Source: a virus
Virus record (IMG/VR): IMGVR_UViG_3300037587_000590
Location: 1-40,238 of that record
DNA: 40,238 nucleotides
Strand: one strand, 5' to 3'
The translations under genes were made by a program, and so were the position numbers. Of this stretch, positions 1-5,233 are shown piece by piece (the first letter of the stretch is position 1; every line of letters starts with the position of its first letter). Below the pieces are notes generated by a model that was not told the origin of the DNA, ran no database searches, and saw only the letters and a program-made list of their open reading frames with translations.

Positions 1-6
1 GCTTTT

Positions 7-516
7 TCACGACCATAATTTCTTAACCTGTTTCATATCTGCTTGTAAGCCATTGTAATGGGGAAGGGTTTGGGCATCCATATTTCCATCATTAACCACA
101 ACTGTTTCTGGTTGGTCATGTTGCCCCGCAGTAGATATAGCCGCTAAATCAAATTTATGTGTCTCCCAAAATATTGACTTGATTTGTTTTCTAATTGTGT
201 CAAATCTATCTGAAGGAAAGTCTCTAATAATTTCCACAAAACCTCTTATGTCTATGTTACCTGAAGCGGCATTTTCTCTAATTAAGTTGCTATACATTAT
301 TATATCATAATGGTCTGAAATTTTGGTGTTTTCGTGCATCCAATGCATAACATCTTTCAAAATTACCCAATCTTGCTCGAGTTTCTTAGTCTTTTTTATC
401 TCTTCCATCTCCAAAGCTAAAGGTGAGCGGATAAGATGAAAAAGAAAAGATAATAAATACCAAGAAATAATTGGTAAAACACCATAATACAAAAAGAGTT
501 CTAATTCAGCACGCAC
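7..516 (-). CDS. Hypothetical membrane-anchored protein
   Basis: Unrecognised protein of 169 residues, last gene of the left minus-strand operon inside the window. It starts with GTG at 516, five bases after the stop of the upstream gene and behind an AGGGG-type ribosome binding site. Residues about 8-30 (LYYGVLPIISWYLLSFLFHL) are hydrophobic and should span or anchor in the inner membrane. The rest is charged and probably cytoplasmic, with a helical stretch around residues 35-65 and a polar tail rich in Asp, Gln and Asn. No catalytic motif is visible. A superinfection or host-interaction role would fit its place among accessory genes, but that is inference only. Confidence 0.6.
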   Translation of the reverse strand: MRAELELFLYYGVLPIISWYLLSFLFHLIRSPLALEMEEIKKTKKLEQDWVILKDVMHWMHENTKISDHYDIIMYSNLIRENAASGNIDIRGFVEIIRDFPSDRFDTIRKQIKSIFWETHKFDLAAISTAGQHDQPETVVVNDGNMDAQTLPHYNGLQADMKQVKKLWS

Positions 517-521
517 TTGCT

Positions 522-743
522 CTACCCCTTTGAATTCTTGCGCATAGTAACAACACTTGTTTCCGAGTGTCCAGCCCTAGCCTCATCTACCAATTTTGCT
601 GCATGTTTGAGTATAAACAGGATGCTTATTAATAAAAACCCTATCACCCACCCCCACCAAGGAATGTAAGGGAACATCAGGCCACACAATTCAGCCTTAC
701 GGTCTGCCGCCATTGTTACTCCGTCAGTTGCAATTACCGTCAT
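522..743 (-). CDS. Chimeric small membrane protein with peptidase-derived N-terminus
   Basis: 73 residues. Residues 1-17 (MTVIATDGVTMAADRKA) are identical to the start of the HslV-like peptidase at 19796, because 69 bp at 693-761 are a perfect inverted copy of 19778-19846 including the ribosome binding site. From residue 18 on the protein is unrelated to the peptidase. A Trp/Gly-rich segment followed by one strong membrane helix (about residues 28-48, containing WVIGFLLISILFILKH) and a charged tail suggests a small inner-membrane protein. Its ATG overlaps the stop of the HNH-like gene upstream. The original start may have been the internal Met at residue 23, but the borrowed ribosome binding site makes the 743 start the likely one. 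Function unknown. Confidence 0.6.
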   Translation of the reverse strand: MTVIATDGVTMAADRKAELCGLMFPYIPWWGWVIGFLLISILFILKHAAKLVDEARAGHSETSVVTMRKNSKG

Positions 744-761
744 ATTAAATACCTCTTTTTA
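693..761 (-). repeat. 69-bp perfect inverted repeat, left copy
   Basis: The reverse complement of 693-761 is identical to 19778-19846. It covers the ribosome binding site, the start and the first 17 codons of the HslV-like peptidase gene. Here it also encodes the last residues (KKRYLI, then stop) of the HNH-like gene and the start of the membrane protein at 743. The identity ends sharply on both sides. This suggests a recent copy event, with the peptidase gene the likely donor because its N-terminus belongs to the conserved family fold. Confidence 0.95.
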
Positions 762-988
762 TATTTCTCATAATAATATTCAGCGACTTGTTCAAGTTGC
801 ACGCCATAAGCCATTAAAAAATTATCAACATTTCCTATTTTTTTACCGTGATATTTAGTGTGATGCTTGTCACACAGTGGGGCTACATGATAGTGGTCAC
901 GCCTAGCCCCAGGTTTTGCTAAAGTACCATAAATAGGTTTTTTACTAACGTGATGAGCTATAACAGGTGTGTCATAACAGTAAGGCAC
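740..988 (-). CDS. HNH/Ref-like (DUF968-type) nuclease, 5' end interrupted by an amber codon
   Basis: 82 residues from GTG at 988. The pattern is an early Cys, then AHHV, a Gly/Arg-rich turn, HVAPLCDKHHTKYHG and a C-terminal FLMAYGVQLEQVA. It matches the zinc-binding HNH-like fold of phage Ref/DUF968 proteins, which cut DNA during recombination. The same frame continues upstream to an ATG at 1051 through a single TAG at 1001-1003. Reading through it gives an N-terminus with EYHLWVM and a QGCCVPYC segment, the part of the family that carries the first zinc cysteines. The gene is therefore either an amber-mutated copy, a readthrough gene, or restarted at GTG 988 without part of its zinc site. 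It is followed by an ATGA overlap with the next gene. Confidence 0.6.
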   Translation of the reverse strand: MPYCYDTPVIAHHVSKKPIYGTLAKPGARRDHYHVAPLCDKHHTKYHGKKIGNVDNFLMAYGVQLEQVAEYYYEKYKKRYLI

Positions 989-1000
989 ACAACAGCCCTG

Positions 1001-1051
1001 CTACATTACCCATAAATGGTATTCTTTTTCTTTTTCATTCGGTTTGGTCAT
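1001..1051 (-). pseudogene. Detached N-terminal part of the HNH/Ref-like gene
   Basis: ATG at 1051 overlaps the TAA of the upstream gene (TAATGA) and opens 16 codons (MTKPNEKEKEYHLWVM) that end at TAG 1001-1003. This is in the same frame as the HNH-like gene that resumes right after it. The start overlap is typical of real genes in this operon, so this piece is best read as the true beginning of the nuclease gene. TAG is followed by CAG, a base context often discussed for leaky amber codons. Several other genes here stop at TAG, so the genetic code itself is not changed. Confidence 0.55.
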
Positions 1052-1359
1052 TATCTAAAGGGCCCTAGAGCTGAACCTAATTCGCCACGATAAAAGTGGT
1101 GCTGCATTTGCTGTTGCATCTGTCCCAATTGTTGGTGTGGAAATGGTGACAACGGTTGTTGTCGCCGTTGAATAGCCGCAAGCTGTTGTTGTTGGTCTCT
1201 CAGCGTCAGTTCCGATTCAAAGAAACCACTAAAGAAGACGTTTTTATCTGGCTTGCTCAACCAAGCATCAACTTTGGACTGCAATACAGATATGATACTC
1301 GGCTCCTCTGGTTTGAGAAGCCAAGCATCAACCTTTTTCTGTAATTCTTCTCGTATCAC
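1051..1359 (-). CDS. Gln-rich hypothetical protein with repeated VDAWL motifs
   Basis: 102 residues, GTG start at 1359 inside a GTGA overlap with the coiled-coil gene upstream. The N-terminal half has two copies of a KVDAWLxKP motif about 20 residues apart. The C-terminal half is rich in Gln, Pro and His and looks disordered. Two short stretches match late genes exactly. 1167-1191 is the reverse complement of 36793-36817 in the Gln-rich virion protein gene (both encode QQQLAAIQ), and 1133-1153 equals 23178-23198 in the portal gene, antisense to this frame. The gene therefore looks partly assembled from other parts of the genome. Function unknown. Confidence 0.5.
   Translation of the reverse strand: MIREELQKKVDAWLLKPEEPSIISVLQSKVDAWLSKPDKNVFFSGFFESELTLRDQQQQLAAIQRRQQPLSPFPHQQLGQMQQQMQHHFYRGELGSALGPFR
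1167..1191 (-). repeat. 25-bp inverted repeat shared with the Gln-rich virion gene
   Basis: The reverse complement of 1167-1191 is identical to 36793-36817. In both places it is read in the same frame as QQLAAIQ within a Gln-rich stretch, so some match is expected from similar composition. The non-Gln core (GCTTGCGGCTATT) is identical base for base, which suggests common descent rather than convergence. Confidence 0.75.
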
Positions 1360-1694
1360 ACTTCACCCTTTAATTTAACTCCAACATTCGGTAAGCGGTC
1401 TAAAATCTCACTATACATTTTAGTCATGCGCTCTATTTGGTCTTTTAAGTCGGCCTCGACCTTACCTTGGTATTCGTCTTTTACCTTGGCTATTTCCGCG
1501 GCCTGCTCACGGTCTAATTCAAGCATCTTTTTTTCAACCTTAATTTCATTACCTTCCTCAACAATTTTAGCCATGTGTTTAATATCTTCTTCTTCATTTT
1601 TCTTCTGTTGCTTTAAATCAGAAAGCTCGTTTTTCAAAGCTTGCTTTTCATCATTCAACTCATCTATTCTCTTTTTGTCTTTAGTTTTAAACAT
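1356..1694 (-). CDS. Coiled-coil protein
   Basis: 112 residues from ATG 1694, behind a strong AAGGAG site. Nearly the whole chain (about residues 5-98) is Lys/Glu-rich with heptad spacing of Leu, Ile and Met (for example LNDEKQALKNELSDLKQQKK), so it should form a long alpha-helical coiled coil. The last residues (LPNVGVKLKGEV) break the pattern. No enzymatic motif is present. It lies between an HTH gene and a Gln-rich gene with a GTGA overlap downstream. It could be a scaffold or a regulator partner; no specific function can be assigned. Confidence 0.6.
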   Translation of the reverse strand: MFKTKDKKRIDELNDEKQALKNELSDLKQQKKNEEEDIKHMAKIVEEGNEIKVEKKMLELDREQAAEIAKVKDEYQGKVEADLKDQIERMTKMYSEILDRLPNVGVKLKGEV

Positions 1695-1706
1695 AGTTTC
1701 TCTCCT

Positions 1707-2207
1707 TTATGTTTTATCGTTTTCTAATAAATCATGCGGCCTAGCACATCGTGTGGGGCTGCCTTCATAGTTCTCAAACTCATCGTGGTCTTCTTTAAAT
1801 ACTTCCAAATTAGGATCGGGATTGTACTGGTCAATTAATATACCGTCTTGTTTTAATTCCTTAAGTGCCATGCTAACAATTGTTGTTGAAAAACCAAACA
1901 TTTTACTAAGACGTTCTCTATGTGGCCTTCTGCGATATAAAAGTATTTCTCTCATTATCTGACACTTAACTCTAAGCACACTCTCATCAAGATGAGCCTT
2001 AAGCATTCGACAACCATATTCAGGCACAAACCTAGAATCATGTGCTGTTGTGGTAAGTTTATTGTAATCACGTTTTGCCCACCCCGCAACGGTACTTATT
2101 CCAAGCCCCCACTTTCGGGCAAATGCGGGTTTATTCATGTGCAGTAAATTAAGAATATGGCGAAACTGACCACTCGAATAAGCTAATATATCTAGTTTTC
2201 TTGTCAT
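1707..2207 (-). CDS. DNA-binding protein with two helix-turn-helix domains
   Basis: 166 residues. Residues about 22-48 (MNKPAFARKWGLGISTVAGW) have the helix-turn-helix pattern of small phage repressors. Residues about 95-128 (RERLSKMFGFSTTIVSMALK and KQDGILI) look like a second, winged-helix domain. Between them lies a basic segment (YRRRPHRERL). The tail is acidic. The ATG overlaps the stop of the upstream 54-residue gene (ATGA), so the two are translationally coupled. A transcription regulator of this operon or of late genes is the likely role. The two-domain layout also resembles some phage replication or activator proteins. Confidence 0.6.
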   Translation of the reverse strand: MTRKLDILAYSSGQFRHILNLLHMNKPAFARKWGLGISTVAGWAKRDYNKLTTTAHDSRFVPEYGCRMLKAHLDESVLRVKCQIMREILLYRRRPHRERLSKMFGFSTTIVSMALKELKQDGILIDQYNPDPNLEVFKEDHDEFENYEGSPTRCARPHDLLENDKT

Positions 2208-2368
2208 GTTCTTGATAAATCACATACTAATTCGACTAGAACTTCTTTAACCATATCTTCTATGCCTATTTCTGCTTCGTCACGGTGCAACCCTTCACGG
2301 GCGGCATCATAGCCAGTCTGACACGCTCTTATTGCTATAGCTATAACATCCACTTCTCTTATCATCAT
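2204..2368 (-). CDS. Small helical hypothetical protein
   Basis: 54 residues from ATG 2368, the first of two adjacent Met codons, behind AGGAG at a good distance. A longer reading from 2542 would run through the DUF551-like gene in another frame and is not credible. The chain is acidic and helical (IAIAIRACQTGYDAAREG, then an acidic stretch ending MVKEVLVEL). Its stop overlaps the start of the two-HTH gene (ATGA), so it may modulate that gene by coupling. Function unknown. Confidence 0.55.
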   Translation of the reverse strand: MMIREVDVIAIAIRACQTGYDAAREGLHRDEAEIGIEDMVKEVLVELVCDLSRT

Positions 2369-2401
2369 CTTCTCTCTCCTGTCATGTCCATCATTATGAA
2401 T

Positions 2402-2416
2402 GGGCGTTAGTGTTAA
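2402..2416 (-). promoter_or_regulatory. Leader motif TTAACACTAACGCCC, copy 1
   Basis: On the minus strand this reads TTAACACTAACGCCC. It lies just after the stop of the DUF551-like gene and before the ribosome binding site of the 54-residue gene. Near-identical copies precede the genes starting at 2675, 3466 and 17826. Role unknown; it could be a regulator or processing site in the minus-strand accessory mRNAs. Confidence 0.6.
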
Positions 2417-2417
2417 G

Positions 2418-2675
2418 TTAAAGTGCTTCTGGTAAATAGTTCCAACCATCCAATTCAACGCCTGTATTGAATTTATGCCACCGACCATCAATCTTCCCCT
2501 CTGGGGGTATCCAGTAAGTTTCAGTTGTCCAACCATTGGCACATCCTAAAATTCGTGGAGAAACCCAAGTTTGGTATTTATGGATTTTACCTTTTTCTTT
2601 GCCTTGTGTAATGGTTTTTGTTCTATCTTCCATGCCCCCTTTGGGGGCGTGTTTTGCGTCTTGCCATCTACTCAT
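2418..2675 (-). CDS. DUF551-like protein
   Basis: 85 residues. It begins WQDAKHAPKGG and ends with a Trp-rich block (GRWHKFNTGVELDGWNYLPE). This fits the DUF551 pattern of an N-terminal W-x-x-A-x-x-APK motif and a C-terminal tryptophan followed by a PLPE-like ending. DUF551 proteins are common small phage proteins of unknown function. Here the middle is longer than usual, with a Lys/Thr-rich insert. A second DUF551-like protein is encoded at 4474 on the other strand. It starts at ATG 2675 behind GAAAGGA and the leader motif at 2698-2712. Confidence 0.6.
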   Translation of the reverse strand: MSRWQDAKHAPKGGMEDRTKTITQGKEKGKIHKYQTWVSPRILGCANGWTTETYWIPPEGKIDGRWHKFNTGVELDGWNYLPEAL

Positions 2676-2697
2676 TATTCTGTGTCCTTTCGGTTAT

Positions 2698-2712
2698 GGG
2701 CGTTAGTGTTAA
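2698..2712 (-). promoter_or_regulatory. Leader motif TTAACACTAACGCCC, copy 2
   Basis: Identical to copy 1 over 15 bases, between the stop of the small membrane protein gene (2714) and the start of the DUF551-like gene (2675). Confidence 0.6.
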
Positions 2713-2713
2713 T

Positions 2714-2899
2714 CTAATTATTCAACAGGTAAGAACCTATTACCCAACTTGATAATACTGCTACCAACACCCACGGAGAAATCGCTGAGGTGGCAATCTG
2801 GTAAAGTGCGTAAGCTAACGCAAAGAACCAACCACCAACGCATATAGCTATAAGCTCTTCTTCTATCGGTTTGAATAAGGTTTTTATCCACTGAAACAT
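2714..2899 (-). CDS. Small two-helix membrane protein
   Basis: 61 residues. After a short amphipathic N-terminus (MFQWIKTLFKPIEEEL) come two hydrophobic helices (about residues 17-36 and 41-59). They are joined by a short Ser/Pro turn, with almost no soluble tail. It starts at ATG 2899 behind GAAAGGAAG. The size and topology suit a holin-like or superinfection-exclusion protein, but nothing is diagnostic. It sits between the Ala-rich gene and the DUF551-like gene in the accessory operon. Confidence 0.55.
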   Translation of the reverse strand: MFQWIKTLFKPIEEELIAICVGGWFFALAYALYQIATSAISPWVLVAVLSSWVIGSYLLNN

Positions 2900-2923
2900 G
2901 GTGCTTCCTTTCTGGTGTTAAAA

Positions 2924-3466
2924 TTAACAAAAGTATTTCTTAAATAGTTTAATTTGCTCTTCTGTCTCACTAGCAACATGAACAGCACGGGTAGCATGAG
3001 CATTAGAAGCAGCACGAGCTGACCAAGTAGCAGCATCAGCAGCACGGGTAACATAAGAAGCAGACCAAGTAGCAGCACGAGCAGCAGCACGAGCCGCCCG
3101 AGTAACATAAGAAGCACTATAAGCAGCCTCGCTTGCAGCCTTACAAGCATCCTCATCTATTTTACCATTAGCAAAGTCTCTTGCGGCTTGGATAGCCTTA
3201 CGTGGTCTATCATCATCAGGACGTTTTTCTTCAAAGATATGAAGTACTCTTTCCGCAATATCAGCGGCAAACAGCCTGACCTTATTTTCATCCTTATGTG
3301 TTTTTAACGTCCATAGAGCATCTTCAAAACCATTAATTTCTAGAATATGCTTGTAAGATAAACGAACATTATCAGCTTTAGTTTTACCTAAAGAGCTGAG
3401 TAATTTAGTCCAGCCATCTTCGCAAGGCGAAAGTTTTCTGATTTTATTTAATGTTGTATAGTCCAT
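2924..3466 (-). CDS. Ala-rich repeat protein, putative-immunity-like family, copy 1
   Basis: 180 residues. Residues 1-109 form a conserved head (MDYTTLNKIRKLSPCEDGW, then a KTKADN motif, ILEINGFEDALW and RLFAADIAERVLHIFEE). This is the pattern seen in phage proteins often annotated as putative immunity proteins. A tail of degenerate Ala-rich repeats with Tyr, Trp, Arg and Ser at intervals follows, ending ETEEQIKLFKKYFC. The paralogue at 16839-17450 is nearly identical over the head and the last 17 residues, but its Ala-rich middle differs in sequence and is 23 residues longer. The fold is probably all-helical. The target is unknown. Confidence 0.7.
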   Translation of the reverse strand: MDYTTLNKIRKLSPCEDGWTKLLSSLGKTKADNVRLSYKHILEINGFEDALWTLKTHKDENKVRLFAADIAERVLHIFEEKRPDDDRPRKAIQAARDFANGKIDEDACKAASEAAYSASYVTRAARAAARAATWSASYVTRAADAATWSARAASNAHATRAVHVASETEEQIKLFKKYFC

Positions 3467-3481
3467 TCCTTTTGCCCCTCA

Positions 3482-3495
3482 GGTGTTAGTGTTAA
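3482..3495 (-). promoter_or_regulatory. Leader motif TTAACACTAACACC, copy 3
   Basis: Third copy of the minus-strand leader motif, between the stop of the 128-residue gene (3492, with slight overlap) and the start of the first Ala-rich gene at 3466. Confidence 0.55.
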
Positions 3496-3878
3496 GTTAA
3501 AACTACATCGTCTTTATTTAAGGGAAGCGTGACTCTCCAAGAATTGTCATTTATAATAATTCGGTCATGCCCATTACATTTCATATTAGAGATTAATATA
3601 CTGTCCTTTGGATCACTCCTTGCTTCTACATCTTGTAAAGTTAGTACTGTGCCACCAAGGTAATACATGGGGCTTTTGTCAGTCACCTTGCTGTCAAGGT
3701 CATCATCACCCCTTGACCTCGTGATAAACCTAAACCCATACGGCAAAGAATTGTGCCTTTCTTTAATGTCTTTTGTCATTTCTTGGGCTTGTTTTACGTC
3801 CCAACTATCAATCGGCTTTGTGGAAACCTCAGACACTAGAGTGCCAGGTGACATAAATTCTACGAAGTGTTTTTCCAT
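3492..3878 (-). CDS. Hypothetical protein, first gene of left operon
   Basis: 128 residues from ATG 3878 behind AAAGGA. No known domain is recognised with confidence. The middle (AQEMTKDIKERHNSLPYGFR followed by FITRSRGDDD) looks like a compact alpha/beta segment. The C-terminal half is rich in beta-type residues (YYLGGTVLTLQDVEARSD and then ISNMKCNGHDRIIIND). It is the first gene after the divergent promoter region and so the most strongly exposed to its control. Confidence 0.55.
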   Translation of the reverse strand: MEKHFVEFMSPGTLVSEVSTKPIDSWDVKQAQEMTKDIKERHNSLPYGFRFITRSRGDDDLDSKVTDKSPMYYLGGTVLTLQDVEARSDPKDSILISNMKCNGHDRIIINDNSWRVTLPLNKDDVVLT

Positions 3879-3934
3879 CTTTCTTTTCCTTTCTGGCGTT
3901 TAAATATTTCATCTTAATTATTAACTTGACTAAT

Positions 3935-3963
3935 GTTATTGCATTATGTAGTTTATGTGTCAA
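3935..3963 (-). promoter_or_regulatory. Leftward sigma70-type promoter for the left accessory operon
   Basis: On the minus strand TTGACA (3963-3958), a 17-base spacer and AATAAC (3940-3935) precede the gene at 3878 by about 55 bases. The -35 box is perfect and the -10 matches four of six. A rightward TTGACT at 3926-3931 faces it, so TTGAC and GTCAA frame the region symmetrically and the two directions could share an operator. Confidence 0.5.
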
Positions 3964-4011
3964 CTATTAAATTTAAGGGATTGTTCAAAATGAGTATTGA
4001 AAGAGATAAAA

Positions 4012-4164
4012 ATGACTTTAGCAATGACAGTATTAGTATTTTTATTTTTATGGATATGGCTTGAAGATGGGCTTAGTATGGCTATGGAGGTTTTTGTCAC
4101 ACTTGGAGCGTTTGTGGTTTTTATTATAGGTCCTTTATTATTTTGGAGTTGGGTATTAAAATGA
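4012..4164 (+). CDS. Small two-helix membrane protein
   Basis: 50 residues (starts MTLAMTVLVFLFLWIWLEDG). There are two hydrophobic helices, about residues 3-17 and 26-47, with a short acidic loop. ATG at 4012 follows AAAGAGA. Its TGA overlaps the ATG of the repressor-like gene at 4161. A different frame opened by ATG 3990 gives only 24 residues. The strong hydrophobic pattern and the ATGA coupling support this small gene. It may sense or anchor something at the membrane, but the function is unknown. Confidence 0.5.
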   Translation: MTLAMTVLVFLFLWIWLEDGLSMAMEVFVTLGAFVVFIIGPLLFWSWVLK

Positions 4165-4355
4165 TTAAAGCAAGTGATATAAGGGCAGAGCGGGCAAGAC
4201 AGCGCATGACCCAACAAGAATTATCCGACAAATCTGGTGTAGGGTTAACCACAATCATTCGCATGGAGAGCGAAAAGCATGGAACAGGCAAGGCTTACTT
4301 TGCAAATGTAATGGCTGTTGCTAAGGTGTTGGGATTGATTAGGGGTGACAAATGA
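4161..4355 (+). CDS. XRE/Cro-CI family helix-turn-helix regulator
   Basis: 64 residues from ATG 4161, which overlaps the stop of the gene before it; a start at 4143 lacks this coupling. The chain is one HTH domain: RAERARQRMTQQELSDKSGV, then GLTTIIRMES and a third helix region (YFANVMAVAKVLGL). This fits the XRE family, single-domain type, without a cleavage or dimerisation domain. It heads the plus-strand operon 4012-6063 next to a divergent promoter pair and likely controls it. Confidence 0.8.
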   Translation: MIKASDIRAERARQRMTQQELSDKSGVGLTTIIRMESEKHGTGKAYFANVMAVAKVLGLIRGDK

Positions 4356-4477
4356 GTGGTAAAGAAAAACAAATACTTGAGGGTGCAACTTGGATTTTAG
4401 CTGAAAAGGTTTCTTTTTGACGTAAGGTTTCAACAGGTTTGTTTTTATTACTGATACTTTTAGGAATATTCATATGA
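4352..4477 (+). pseudogene. Small membrane protein gene interrupted by in-frame TGA
   Basis: ATG 4352 overlaps the stop of the XRE gene, and the frame reads MSGKEKQILEGATWILAEKV SF to TGA at 4418-4420. The same frame then continues as RKVSTGLFLLLILLGIFI, a clear membrane helix, to a TGA (4475-4477) that overlaps the ATG of the next gene. Coupled overlaps at both ends indicate one gene of 41 codons with a stop in the middle. TGA is followed by C, a known weak-termination context, so readthrough is possible. A TGG-to-TGA nonsense mutation is the simpler reading. Translation without readthrough would give a 22-residue peptide. Confidence 0.5.
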
Positions 4478-4800
4478 GCCAATACGACACAGAAATAAGA
4501 ACATGCAAACATAACCACGTTTATGCAGTTGTTCGTGAGATAGGCGAAGATGGATACCGTGAACAGGGATGTCCGTTTTGTGGCAATTGGCAACCAATAA
4601 AAACAGCACCTAAAGACGGTGACTGCATAATTGTGTATGTGCCTAGAAACAAACACATCTCAGGTTTTGTCACTCAAGCTAGTTGGGATTGCGGGATGTG
4701 GGTTTATCATGATGTACTTGATGGATATCATGAGTGCGACACTGAAATAAACCCAACCCATTGGCAACCATTACCACAACCACCAAAGGAAATATTATGA
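4474..4800 (+). CDS. DUF551 protein with N-terminal Cys/His cluster
   Basis: 108 residues. The DUF551 pattern is clear: WQPIKTAPKDGDCIIVYVP, a central ASWDCGMWVY and the closing THWQPLPQPP. The first 35 residues add a Cys/His cluster (CKHNH and GCPFCG) that could bind zinc. DUF551 proteins are small phage proteins of unknown function, usually in early operons. The gene ends with an AAGGAAATATTATGA junction that encodes KEIL and the stop, and overlaps the next start. Confidence 0.75.
   Translation: MSQYDTEIRTCKHNHVYAVVREIGEDGYREQGCPFCGNWQPIKTAPKDGDCIIVYVPRNKHISGFVTQASWDCGMWVYHDVLDGYHECDTEINPTHWQPLPQPPKEIL
4786..4800 (+). repeat. Stop-start junction repeat AAGGAAATATTATGA, copy 1
   Basis: The same 15 bases occur at 10490-10504 and 11133-11147, and a close variant occurs near 11375. 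Each contains the ribosome binding site and ATG of the downstream gene and encodes KEIL plus stop of the upstream gene. Unrelated proteins therefore share a C-terminus. Confidence 0.8.
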
Positions 4801-4979
4801 AGAGCATGACACAAAAAATAACAGTTATATTTGAATATGATGATGGGGAAATAAACGAAACATCAATGCAACGCAATATGTTAAAACTCGATGAAGAAAT
4901 GTGGGAGTTTTTAAAAACCGCAATGACGGTTGGTGGATTTGGTGGTGTAGATAAATTTTTTAATAACGAGGATAATTAA
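4797..4979 (+). CDS. Small acidic hypothetical protein
   Basis: 60 residues from ATG 4797 at the stop-start overlap; starts further upstream lie inside the DUF551 gene. It begins with a probable beta hairpin (KITVIFEYDDGEINE), then an acidic helix (MLKLDEEMWEFLKTAM) and a Gly-rich loop. No family is recognised. It is part of the tightly packed plus-strand early operon. Confidence 0.5.
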   Translation: MKSMTQKITVIFEYDDGEINETSMQRNMLKLDEEMWEFLKTAMTVGGFGGVDKFFNNEDN

Positions 4980-5189
4980 ATGAGTCAATACAAAGCAACA
5001 TCAGACAATAGATTGATGAAGGCTGTTAAGATTACGCCAGAAATGTTAATGACTATTGAGCAAATAAAAGACAGCATCAAGCACCTTAAAGAAGAGAACG
5101 CTAAAGAAACTTCGTGGGGTGCAGCAGTTGGTGCGAGGTATGAAGAAATTTTAGAACTTGAAGGTAAATTGAGAGGATTACAAAAATGA
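4980..5189 (+). CDS. Small coiled-coil hypothetical protein
   Basis: 69 residues from ATG 4980, which shares a base-for-base junction with the preceding TAA. Helical and charged, with a likely coiled-coil segment (MTIEQIKDSIKHLKEENAKE) and a second helix near the end (YEEILELEGKLRGLQK). No family is recognised. Its stop overlaps the next start (ATGA). Confidence 0.5.
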   Translation: MSQYKATSDNRLMKAVKITPEMLMTIEQIKDSIKHLKEENAKETSWGAAVGARYEEILELEGKLRGLQK

Positions 5190-5233
5190 GCAATTATAAA
5201 AAGAGAGAGAAATTAAAGGGCTTAGATAAATGA
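5186..5233 (+). CDS. 15-codon micro-ORF
   Basis: ATG 5186 overlaps the previous stop, and the frame ends with a TGA overlapping the ATG at 5230. The peptide is MSNYKKREKLKGLDK. It may be a real coupling peptide or the stump of a lost gene. The only support is the two overlaps. Confidence 0.3.
   Translation: MSNYKKREKLKGLDK

Noticed and set aside
2985-3130. CRISPR-like or satellite repeat array
   Set aside because: The short repeated units are degenerate Ala-rich codon repeats inside the first Ala-rich gene; no constant repeat and spacer pattern.
2884-3156. Leu-rich 90-codon minus-strand frame resembling a membrane protein
   Set aside because: It is a shifted reading of the Ala-rich gene repeats in which Ala codons read as Leu, so the hydrophobicity is an artefact.
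2924-3466. Diversity-generating retroelement variable region
   Set aside because: No reverse transcriptase or template repeat in the window, and differences between the two copies are repeat rearrangements rather than adenine-specific changes.
740-4420. Change of genetic code (TAG or TGA read as an amino acid)
   Set aside because: Many clear genes end at TAG (for example at 19685, 30460, 36060) and most overlaps use TGA, so the standard code holds. The two in-frame stops are local cases.
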